A program made the translations under genes and the position numbers. A stretch of 13,107 bases of DNA, taken from NCBI GenBank assembly GCA_009698045.1, contig WLRE01000030.1:1-13107 (forward strand), in the 5' to 3' direction. The notes beneath the pieces were generated by a model. It searched no databases, was not told the origin of the DNA, and worked only from the letters and a program-made list of their open reading frames with translations. Positions within the stretch are counted from its first letter, which is position 1; each line of letters starts with the position of its first letter. Origin of the DNA: Actinomycetota bacterium (GTDB lineage: Bacteria; Actinomycetota; Actinomycetes; Nanopelagicales; Nanopelagicaceae). Of this stretch, positions 1 through 5,863 are shown one piece after another.

Positions 1-378
1 AGCACAATCCTTGTCGTTGATGACAATCAAGATATTCGCGATCTCGTCACGTTGATATTGGCTGATGAGGGTTTTACAACTCTCGATGCCAAAGATGCGA
101 ATGAAGCGATGGAGGTACTTGAGAAATCACATCCATCTTTAGTTCTACTCGATGTAATGATGCCGGGTAAATCTGGCATTGAATTACTCCGCGAGATTCG
201 CGCCCATCGCGATTCTCGAATAAATGAAACGCCAGTCTTAATGATGACCGCTAAATCTGAGATTGTAGATATTGATTTAGCAATTAGTGCCGGAGCTAGT
301 TCTTACATAGTTAAACCATTCATCGCAGAATCTGTTATCGATAAAGTCATTGCGTTTCTACCTGAGGAGAAGGATTAA
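1..378 (+). CDS. Receiver-only (CheY-like) response regulator, 5' end cut by window edge
   Basis: A single phosphoacceptor receiver domain fills the protein. Reading frame 1 is open from the first base, so the gene starts just outside the window; probably only a few codons are missing, because the visible sequence opens with the first beta strand (STILVVDDNQD). Numbering from the first visible residue, the acidic pair is D7-D8, the phosphoacceptor D51 in LLDVMMPG, the switch threonine T83 in LMMTAKS, and the conserved lysine K105 before P106. The protein ends about 20 residues after that lysine, leaving no room for a DNA-binding or enzymatic output domain. It therefore probably passes phosphate on or acts by protein contact, as CheY and Spo0F types do. 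Five bases separate it from an exported protein gene, with a kinase and a second regulator following. An internal TTG at 52 is not the start, since it would remove the acidic pair. Confidence 0.88.
   Translation, partial: STILVVDDNQDIRDLVTLILADEGFTTLDAKDANEAMEVLEKSHPSLVLLDVMMPGKSGIELLREIRAHRDSRINETPVLMMTAKSEIVDIDLAISAGASSYIVKPFIAESVIDKVIAFLPEEKD
364..373 (+). promoter_or_regulatory. Shine-Dalgarno site that sets the start of the exported protein
   Basis: The purine run GAGGAGAAGG lies 9 bases before the ATG at 383. It supports that ATG rather than an in-frame TTG at 350, which lies inside the upstream regulator gene and would put charged residues in front of the signal peptide. Confidence 0.75.
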
Positions 379-382
379 GACT

Positions 383-922
383 ATGAACAAGTCTCTTCGC
401 CTAGTTTCACATCTCTCTATTGGAGCAATTCTCCTCGCATCAGTCACAATTGCTACCTCTGCCTCGGGTGCAATCACAAAGGCAAGCGTTAATCCTTATG
501 GCGCATCCTCGATAGATCCAGCGGCCCTAACAGATGTGATTCTGACCCTCAGCTCTAAAGGGGTTACAAAGAAATATATAATCGCAGATTTAGAGAAGAT
601 GGCGACCAAAGTGATCACTATCAATGAACCATTTGTAAAGAAGGTCCAGAAGTTCAATGTAATTCCGCTCTCTCAATTATTTGCTAAAGTAAAGATTTCT
701 CCGAAGCAGAAAGTTGTGACTCTCGCGCTCAATGATTATGCATATGCGAATACTGCCGGTAATTTTTTATCAGCACAGGGTTACTTAGCTGTCTTGCGCA
801 ACGGTGAGCCGATTCCTTACGATCAGGGTGGTCCTATCCGAATAATCTTTCCCGATAATAGTAAGTGGGCCAAGAATTTAGACCCCTGGAACTGGTCCCT
901 ACAGTCCATCACTGCGAAATAA
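383..922 (+). CDS. Exported small protein with sulfite-oxidase-type molybdopterin-binding-like fold
   Basis: This 179-residue protein begins with a signal peptide: basic N-terminus MNKSLR, hydrophobic core at about 11-25, likely cleavage near residues 29-30. The mature part resembles small periplasmic oxidoreductases of the molybdopterin-binding (SUOX-like) domain family. It shows the LNDY motif (116-119), a strand with LAVLRNGEPIP, a GPIRIIFP segment (150-157) and a terminal Trp-rich strand (WNWSLQSI, 169-176). No cysteine is present anywhere, so the Mo-ligating cysteine of true sulfite oxidases is absent. That suggests a binding or sensing role, or cofactor binding without catalysis. In proteobacteria, small proteins of this kind are often encoded beside membrane signalling proteins; here it sits between a receiver protein and a membrane histidine kinase. 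I infer that it works outside the membrane with that kinase. Family assignment is by motif recognition only; a plain hypothetical secreted protein is the alternative. Confidence 0.6.
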   Translation: MNKSLRLVSHLSIGAILLASVTIATSASGAITKASVNPYGASSIDPAALTDVILTLSSKGVTKKYIIADLEKMATKVITINEPFVKKVQKFNVIPLSQLFAKVKISPKQKVVTLALNDYAYANTAGNFLSAQGYLAVLRNGEPIPYDQGGPIRIIFPDNSKWAKNLDPWNWSLQSITAK

Positions 923-943
923 CTTTAAGAGACCTTCCCCACG

Positions 944-2686
944 ATGAATAACTTTTCTGGCGCTAGTCGAGATTTTGTTGAGGAGACTCGATTTAGGCTC
1001 ACCCGCGGCCAAGAGATTTTGGGTGCACTTCTTGTCATAAGCGTTTTAATCTTTGGTATCTCTACTGTCACGAGTTCTCGAAACTCTATCTCTCAGGCGC
1101 GGTTACTCAGTGATGCCGAAGCTCCTTCAGCCTCCATCATCTTTACCCAGAGAGAGACCCTGGTTTACACAGCTAGATACTCACAATGGCTTGCCGGACA
1201 AGTGGACCGCCGTACAGTACAAATCGCTAGAGCTCTCCTTGCTCAACGATTGAGTGTTATTGATGCTGCAGGTAATGCCATTGGCGAGAGATTGAGTAGC
1301 CATTTCTTGGAGTCAATTAAACTTTCGGATTCATTTCTCGCAAGCACGAGTCCAGGCATCATTAACGCCGCTGATCAGAAGCGCCTAAGGGTCATTTCTC
1401 AACCAGCAATTGAGGCGATACTCCTTAATTCACGCCAGCTCACTGAGGCATATCAGCACGCTGTTGATCGACAAATTCGAAGCCAGGTAGTTGCCCGTGA
1501 AAGAGTGGCTCGAATAAATCTTGCACTCTTGATCTGGATTGGCCTCCTATTTGTTGCCCTGTTGGTGTGGGCTGGTTCCACTACTCGGCGCCAATATAAA
1601 CGTGGGCGTGACGCCATTCATGAGGAGAAACGAGTCTTAAACGCCCTGCATGAAGAGCTCTTAGGGACGCAGAAGAATCTTGCTGATATGCAGACCTTAA
1701 GTGAGGTAAAGAATGAATTTATATCCACAATCAATCACGAGCTGCGCACGCCTCTCACCTCGATTATTGGCTATGTAGGCCTGATCCGAAAGCGTGTAGA
1801 AAAAGAGAGCCCCATTCTTGAAATTTCACATCTCGTCGATACTTTAGATCGCAACGCACTCGCCCTTATGGACTTGGTAGAAAGCATGCTTTCAATATCT
1901 CGGTTAGATTCTGAGAATTACTCCCTTAAGTTATCGAAGGTTGATTTAGCGCTCAATGTCGAGTCAATCCTCTTTATCTTAGAATCACAAATTGCGGCAA
2001 AGAAAATATCAGTAAATTTTCATACCGAGCCTGATCAATTCATTATCGAGGGTAATAACAGCCAGATTTCTCAGATATTTATGAACCTCCTAACAAATGC
2101 AATTAAATTTAGTCCCGACAGCTCTGAGATCACGATTGATTTCAGGGATGAGAAATTGGCAGACAAGGCAGCAGAAGTTGTAGTCAGAGTTATTGATCAA
2201 GGAATGGGAATTCCGGCTGAAGATATTCCACAACTCTTTACGCGCTTCTTTCGAGCTCGAAACGCGGTTTCAGATCAAGTACAAGGAACTGGCCTCGGGT
2301 TAGCAATCGTTCAAAAAATTCTCGAGGCTCATGGTGGCACGATTCATGTTCAATCTGAACTCGGCGCAGGAACCACTATGGAGATGAGATTTCCGCAAGC
2401 GCTATCGCAGGTAGATGAGATGGTTGCTGCTAGAAGGAGTCAAGTTTTGGATAGGTCAATCGCCACAATGAATTCAGCATCAGTACCTGATGTGGCAGCA
2501 GCTGCGCACGAAACTGGTGGCGCTATCGGTTTCTACACCTATGAAAGTGAGGGCGAGAAGATTCTTGAGATTTCGCGAGTAGTTGCCAAACTTCCAGAGT
2601 CAGCCATTGATGAGATTGAGAATTATCGTCGAGAGATTCTCATGATTCTTGAAAAAGCCAAGCACGACCTAGGAGAGGTTCAATAA
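944..2686 (+). CDS. Membrane sensor histidine kinase
   Basis: A 580-residue transmembrane histidine kinase. It has a cytoplasmic N-terminus, TM1 at about 24-43, an extracytoplasmic, mostly helical sensor region (about 44-191), TM2 at about 192-211 and a short coiled linker. The HisKA domain carries the phosphorylation site H265 in the H-box (INHELRTP). The HATPase_c domain shows the N-box NLLTNAIKFSP (381-391), the G1 box DQGMGIP (418-424), an F-box near 435 and the G2 box GTGLGLAI (448-455). There is no obvious HAMP or PAS domain. After the ATPase core ends near residue 485 there is an extra tail of about 95 residues I cannot assign. The tail ends in an acidic/basic helix. The start follows the preceding stop by 21 bases with only a weak purine stretch upstream. 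Its stop overlaps the start of the OmpR-type regulator, its likely cognate partner. The ligand cannot be read from the sequence. Confidence 0.93.
   Translation: MNNFSGASRDFVEETRFRLTRGQEILGALLVISVLIFGISTVTSSRNSISQARLLSDAEAPSASIIFTQRETLVYTARYSQWLAGQVDRRTVQIARALLAQRLSVIDAAGNAIGERLSSHFLESIKLSDSFLASTSPGIINAADQKRLRVISQPAIEAILLNSRQLTEAYQHAVDRQIRSQVVARERVARINLALLIWIGLLFVALLVWAGSTTRRQYKRGRDAIHEEKRVLNALHEELLGTQKNLADMQTLSEVKNEFISTINHELRTPLTSIIGYVGLIRKRVEKESPILEISHLVDTLDRNALALMDLVESMLSISRLDSENYSLKLSKVDLALNVESILFILESQIAAKKISVNFHTEPDQFIIEGNNSQISQIFMNLLTNAIKFSPDSSEITIDFRDEKLADKAAEVVVRVIDQGMGIPAEDIPQLFTRFFRARNAVSDQVQGTGLGLAIVQKILEAHGGTIHVQSELGAGTTMEMRFPQALSQVDEMVAARRSQVLDRSIATMNSASVPDVAAAAHETGGAIGFYTYESEGEKILEISRVVAKLPESAIDEIENYRREILMILEKAKHDLGEVQ
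2671..2678 (+). promoter_or_regulatory. Ribosome binding site of the OmpR-type regulator, inside the kinase gene
   Basis: AGGAGAGG lies 7 bases before the ATG at 2686, within the last kinase codons. With the TAATG stop-start overlap this indicates translational coupling of kinase and regulator. Confidence 0.7.
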
Positions 2687-3375
2687 TGCAACGAGAGCTT
2701 GTTTTAGTAGTAGATGACAATGCCGACATTCGTCACTTTGTGAGAACGAGTTTAGAAGAGGAGGGGTTGCGAGTAATTGAAGCGGACGATGGTTCTAGCG
2801 CACTCTCAAAATTTCACGACTCTAAGCCATCGGTAATTATTCTTGATCTCTCCATCGGTCAGCCAGATGGCTTTGAAGTCTGTCGTGAAATCCGTAAAAC
2901 TTCGACTGTTCCAATCATTATGCTAACTAATCGTGGCGAAGAGATGGATGAAGCGATGTGTTTAGCGGCCGGCGCCGATGATTACATCACCAAACCAGTC
3001 TCTTCTCGCATACTCAACTTGCGAGTGACAACCCAACTCCGGCATAGAAGCTTAGGAGTGGTAATCGGCGCTACCGTTCTTGAGGTTGAAAACCTCTCTC
3101 TCAATACCGAAAGCCGAGAACTAATAGTTGGCACCGAACGCGTTGCACTCACCAAGACCGAATACGATTTCTTTAGATTGTTAATGGAACAACCCACACG
3201 TGTATTTACTCGCGAACAGGTCATCGAAGCAATTGGCGGCAGTGTTGATTTTTCTAGCGACCATCTGCTCGATACTCATGCCTCGCGCCTTCGCCTCAAG
3301 ATCAAGGCGGCCGGGGGACCTCGGGTGATTTCAGCGATTCGAGGGGTCGGATACCGCTTAATTCCCCTGCAATAA
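2686..3375 (+). CDS. OmpR/PhoB-family response regulator
   Basis: A 229-residue two-domain transcription factor. The N-terminal receiver shows the acidic pair D10-D11, phosphoacceptor D54 (IILDLSIG), switch T81 (MLTNRG) and K103-P104. The C-terminal winged helix-turn-helix DNA-binding domain spans about 130-229, with the family landmarks ALTKTEYDFFRLL (154-166), REQVIEAI and the closing IRGVGYRL. Length and architecture are normal for the family. It overlaps the kinase by one base (TAATG) and has a strong internal ribosome binding site, so it is very likely the cognate output regulator phosphorylated from H265 of that kinase. Target promoters are unknown. It is the last gene of the signalling cluster, and the next gene, rplM, has its own promoter. 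Confidence 0.94.
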   Translation: MQRELVLVVDDNADIRHFVRTSLEEEGLRVIEADDGSSALSKFHDSKPSVIILDLSIGQPDGFEVCREIRKTSTVPIIMLTNRGEEMDEAMCLAAGADDYITKPVSSRILNLRVTTQLRHRSLGVVIGATVLEVENLSLNTESRELIVGTERVALTKTEYDFFRLLMEQPTRVFTREQVIEAIGGSVDFSSDHLLDTHASRLRLKIKAAGGPRVISAIRGVGYRLIPLQ

Positions 3376-3377
3376 TC

Positions 3378-3414
3378 CTCAATTTGGCCTATTTCCAAGG
3401 GTTGAGCTCATTTT
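3378..3414 (+). terminator. Possible weak Rho-independent terminator after the two-component operon
   Basis: Just after the regulator stop, CTCAA (3378-3382) can pair with TTGAG (3402-3406) and TTGG (3384-3387) with CCAA (3395-3398), around a 7-base loop. A short run of four T follows at 3411-3414. The stem is interrupted by an uneven internal loop and the T tract is short, so termination would be inefficient at best. Confidence 0.3.
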
Positions 3415-3442
3415 GACCCCACCCCACGCGGACGGGTAACCT
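3413..3442 (+). promoter_or_regulatory. Promoter for the rplM-rpsI operon
   Basis: A -35-like TTGACC (3413-3418) and a -10-like TAACCT (3437-3442, fitting the actinobacterial TAnnnT pattern) are separated by 18 bases. They lie about 80 bases upstream of the rplM start, in the only sizeable non-coding gap of the window (3376-3524). Transcription would begin near 3448-3450 and give a leader of about 75 bases. A TGAGCTCA palindrome (3403-3410) sits immediately upstream of the -35; its role, if any, is unknown. Confidence 0.65.
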
Positions 3443-3479
3443 AGCCCTCTGCTCAAGCGGCTTTACAGCCACCGGGCTA
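3442..3479 (+). promoter_or_regulatory. Nested inverted repeat at the start of the rplM leader
   Basis: TAGCCC (3442-3447) is complementary to GGGCTA (3474-3479), and inside it GGCT (3459-3462) pairs with AGCC (3467-3470) around a TTAC loop. The inner hairpin would be in the rplM leader RNA. The left arm of the outer stem touches the -10 box and may not be transcribed if the start is near 3448. A ribosomal-protein leader is conceivable, but I do not recognise a known family. Confidence 0.3.
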
Positions 3480-3524
3480 AACCAGAAGAAAACCAGAACT
3501 TAAAGCTAGAAAGAGAGATACCTC

Positions 3525-3980
3525 GTGCGCACATTTACACCAAAAGCCGGTGACGTTTCACGTAAGTGGCATGTCATTGATGCAGAAGGCGTTGTACTAG
3601 GTCGTCTTGCTAGCCATGCAGCGGTCCTTCTTCGCGGAAAGCATAAGACCACCTTCGCACCTCATATCGATATGGGTGACTTCGTCGTTGTTATCAACGC
3701 AGAGAAGGTTGTCCTTACCGGACAAAAAGCTGGACAGAAGTTTGCTCACCACCACTCCGGTTTCCCAGGCGGTATGACTTCAATCGTGTACTCAGATTTG
3801 CTTAACCAGGATCCAACTCGCGTTGTTGAAAAGGCGATTCTTGGAATGATTCCTAAGAACAAGCTCGGACGTTCAGTCGGAACAAAGCTCAAGGTCTACG
3901 CAGGCCCAACACATCCACATGCTGCTCAGAACCCAACAGCATTTGTATTTAATCAAGTTTCCCAAATCGTGAAGAAGTAA
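3525..3980 (+). CDS. rplM: 50S ribosomal protein L13
   Basis: L13 binds 23S rRNA and is an early-assembly protein of the large subunit. The 151-residue product is about normal length (bacterial L13 is around 142-150). It has the typical actinobacterial opening RTFTPKAGDVSRKWHVIDA, the GRLAS segment (27-31), the LRGKHK region (36-41) and the L13 signature region VEKAILGMIPKNKLGR (101-116), closing with the YAGPTHPHAAQNP segment. The start is GTG at 3525, as is common for this gene in actinobacteria, preceded by a purine-rich stretch (3511-3518). It is the first gene after the promoter at 3413-3442 and is followed 15 bases later by rpsI, the near-universal partner. Lysine codons are mostly AAG, the bias of highly expressed genes, in contrast to the flanking signalling genes. 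Confidence 0.98.
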   Translation: MRTFTPKAGDVSRKWHVIDAEGVVLGRLASHAAVLLRGKHKTTFAPHIDMGDFVVVINAEKVVLTGQKAGQKFAHHHSGFPGGMTSIVYSDLLNQDPTRVVEKAILGMIPKNKLGRSVGTKLKVYAGPTHPHAAQNPTAFVFNQVSQIVKK

Positions 3981-3995
3981 TAGGAGCTATAGCTA

Positions 3996-4484
3996 ATGTC
4001 AGATTTCGATACAACCATTGACGCTGATTTGGACGAAGTTCCAACTTCTTACAGCTCCAGCACACCTGCTGCTGCAACTAACCGCCCAGCAATCACAGCA
4101 CCAGGAGGCGGCACCGGTCGTCGTAAGGAAGCTGTTGCTCGCGTTCGCCTAGTACCTGGTTCAGGTAAGTGGGTTGTTAACGGTAAGGCACTTGAAGTTT
4201 ATTTCCCTAACAAGGTTCACCAACAATTAGTTTCAGAGCCATTCCGCACTGTTGGTGCTGAAGGTTCATACGATGTAATCGCTCGCATCAATGGTGGCGG
4301 AACATCAGGACAAGCAGGAGCACTTCGCCTCGGCGTTGCTCGTGCACTAAACGAGATTGATACAGATGCAAACCGTCCAGCACTTAAGAAGGCTGGCTTC
4401 CTCTCTCGTGACGCTCGCGTCATCGAGCGTAAGAAGTACGGTCTGAAGAAGGCACGTAAGCGCTCGCAATACAGCAAGCGTTAA
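3996..4484 (+). CDS. rpsI: 30S ribosomal protein S9
   Basis: S9 sits in the head of the small subunit, and its C-terminal tail reaches the P-site tRNA. The product is 162 residues against about 130 in E. coli. The difference is an acidic, Ser/Thr/Ala/Pro-rich N-terminal extension of about 38 residues, as seen in other actinobacterial S9 proteins. The conserved core starts at GRRKEAVARVRL (41-52), carries the signature around GGGTSGQAGALRLG (100-113) and ends with the expected basic tail RSQYSKR. AGGAG (3982-3986) lies 9 bases before the ATG. The last three bases of that site begin a 10-base palindrome, AGCTATAGCT (3985-3994), of uncertain meaning. Every lysine codon I read here is AAG, consistent with high expression. 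It is co-transcribed with rplM. Confidence 0.98.
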   Translation: MSDFDTTIDADLDEVPTSYSSSTPAAATNRPAITAPGGGTGRRKEAVARVRLVPGSGKWVVNGKALEVYFPNKVHQQLVSEPFRTVGAEGSYDVIARINGGGTSGQAGALRLGVARALNEIDTDANRPALKKAGFLSRDARVIERKKYGLKKARKRSQYSKR

Positions 4485-4512
4485 TTCTTCTTATCGATTC
4501 GATTATTTACTA

Positions 4513-5835
4513 ATGGCCCTCTTTGGCACCGATGGTGTTAGAGGTCTTGCCAATCGCGATCTCACTGCAGAACTTGCCCTCGATTTAGCTGTTGCTGCTG
4601 CACATATTCTTGGTGAAGCAGGCGCTTTTAAGGGCCATCGCCCTCGTGCAATTGTTGGTCAAGATTCGCGAGCTTCCGGAGAGTTCCTCGAAGCAGCAGT
4701 TATTGCTGGCCTTGCTAGCGCAGGCGTAGATGTCTATCGCGTAGGCGTATTACCCACACCAGCTATCGCACATTTAGTTGCAGAATCTGGTGCAGATTTA
4801 GGCGTAATGATTTCGGCATCACATAACCCGATGCCAGATAATGGAATTAAGTTCTTCTCCAAAGGCGGCGGCAAACTCGATGACCAACTCGAGCAAGCGA
4901 TCGAAGCTCGTCTTGGCGAGAAATGGGAGCGCCCAACTGGCCGCGATGTTGGTCGCGTAATTAATGACGAGAGCGCATCAGAGCGCTACTTGTATCACTT
5001 ACTCTCTTCCCTCACCACAAATCTCAAGGGACTTACCGTTGTGGTGGATTGCGCTAATGGCGCTTCATCTGATGTAGCTCCTACTTCTTATCACCGTGCG
5101 GGTGCAAAAGTTATCTCCATCAATAACAGCCCTGATGGCTGGAACATTAATGAGAACTGCGGCTCAACCCATATGGAATCTTTGATTGCAAAGGTAAAAG
5201 AAGTTGGCGCAGATCTAGGTATTGCCCACGATGGTGACGCCGATCGATGTTTAGCAGTGGATGCCAAGGGCAACTTAATTGATGGCGATTTTATTATGGC
5301 AATTTTAGCTACTCATCTTAAAGTTTCGACTGTTGTTGGAACTGTGATGTCTAACCTTGGCTTTGTTAAGGCGATGGAAGCTTCAGGTATTAAAGTTGAG
5401 AAGACCGCGGTAGGCGATCGTTACGTACTTGAAAATATGTTGGCCAACAACCACACTCTTGGTGGCGAGCAATCTGGCCACATTATTTTGCGCAACCATG
5501 CCAACACTGGTGATGGAGTTTTGACTGCACTTCACTTAATGCAAGTGATGGTCGAGACCGACAAATCACTGGAAGACCTTGCTGCCGTTATGAAGCGATT
5601 TCCTCAAGTTCTGATTAATGTAAAAGATATCGATAAATCACGACTCGATTCATCGAAGGCAATTTCAGAGATGATCGCTTCCTGTGAATCTGAACTTGGG
5701 GACAATGGACGCATTTTGGTCCGCGCCTCCGGCACTGAATCACTAGTACGCGTGATGGTCGAAGCTGCATCAATTGCGACCGCTCAAGAAATCGCCGAGA
5801 AGTTGGCTGAAATAGTAAGATTAGAACTGAAGTAA
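4513..5835 (+). CDS. glmM: Phosphoglucosamine mutase
   Basis: Converts glucosamine-6-phosphate to glucosamine-1-phosphate, the second step towards UDP-GlcNAc for peptidoglycan. At 440 residues it is close to the usual 445-450. It starts with the family hallmark FGTDGVRG (4-11). The active-site loop ISASHNP places the phosphorylated serine at S103. The metal-binding loop is DGDADR with D240, D242 and D244, the sugar-binding loop is GGEQSGH (317-323), and the C-terminal phosphate-binding loop is RASGTESLVRVM (404-415). All key residues are present. It begins 28 bases after rpsI with no clear Shine-Dalgarno site; the gap contains a short inverted repeat, ATCGA-T-TCGAT (4493-4503). It may be read through from the rplM promoter. 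glmS follows after 28 bases, so the two pathway enzymes are adjacent. Confidence 0.98.
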   Translation: MALFGTDGVRGLANRDLTAELALDLAVAAAHILGEAGAFKGHRPRAIVGQDSRASGEFLEAAVIAGLASAGVDVYRVGVLPTPAIAHLVAESGADLGVMISASHNPMPDNGIKFFSKGGGKLDDQLEQAIEARLGEKWERPTGRDVGRVINDESASERYLYHLLSSLTTNLKGLTVVVDCANGASSDVAPTSYHRAGAKVISINNSPDGWNINENCGSTHMESLIAKVKEVGADLGIAHDGDADRCLAVDAKGNLIDGDFIMAILATHLKVSTVVGTVMSNLGFVKAMEASGIKVEKTAVGDRYVLENMLANNHTLGGEQSGHIILRNHANTGDGVLTALHLMQVMVETDKSLEDLAAVMKRFPQVLINVKDIDKSRLDSSKAISEMIASCESELGDNGRILVRASGTESLVRVMVEAASIATAQEIAEKLAEIVRLELK

Positions 5836-5849
5836 TCACTTAACTTTTT

Positions 5850-5855
5850 AAGGAG
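5850..5855 (+). promoter_or_regulatory. Shine-Dalgarno site of glmS
   Basis: AAGGAG ends 8 bases before the glmS ATG at 5864, in the 28-base gap after glmM. It fixes the start so that Cys2 becomes the N-terminal catalytic residue. The gap is far too short for a glmS ribozyme. Confidence 0.75.
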
Positions 5856-5863
5856 CCTTAACC

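Noticed and set aside
52..54. TTG at 52 as the start of the first regulator
   Set aside because: The frame is open to base 1 and the upstream residues contain the conserved acidic pair of the receiver domain.
350..382. TTG at 350 as the start of the exported protein
   Set aside because: It lies inside the upstream regulator, has no ribosome binding site, and adds a charged arginine-rich segment before a clear signal peptide that starts at the ATG at 383.
3985..3994. AGCTATAGCT palindrome before rpsI as an operator or regulatory hairpin
   Set aside because: With a minimal loop only about three base pairs would form. It partly coincides with the ribosome binding site and is most likely chance.
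5836..5863. glmS riboswitch/ribozyme before glmS
   Set aside because: Only 28 bases separate glmM and glmS, far too short for that RNA, which is mainly known from Firmicutes.
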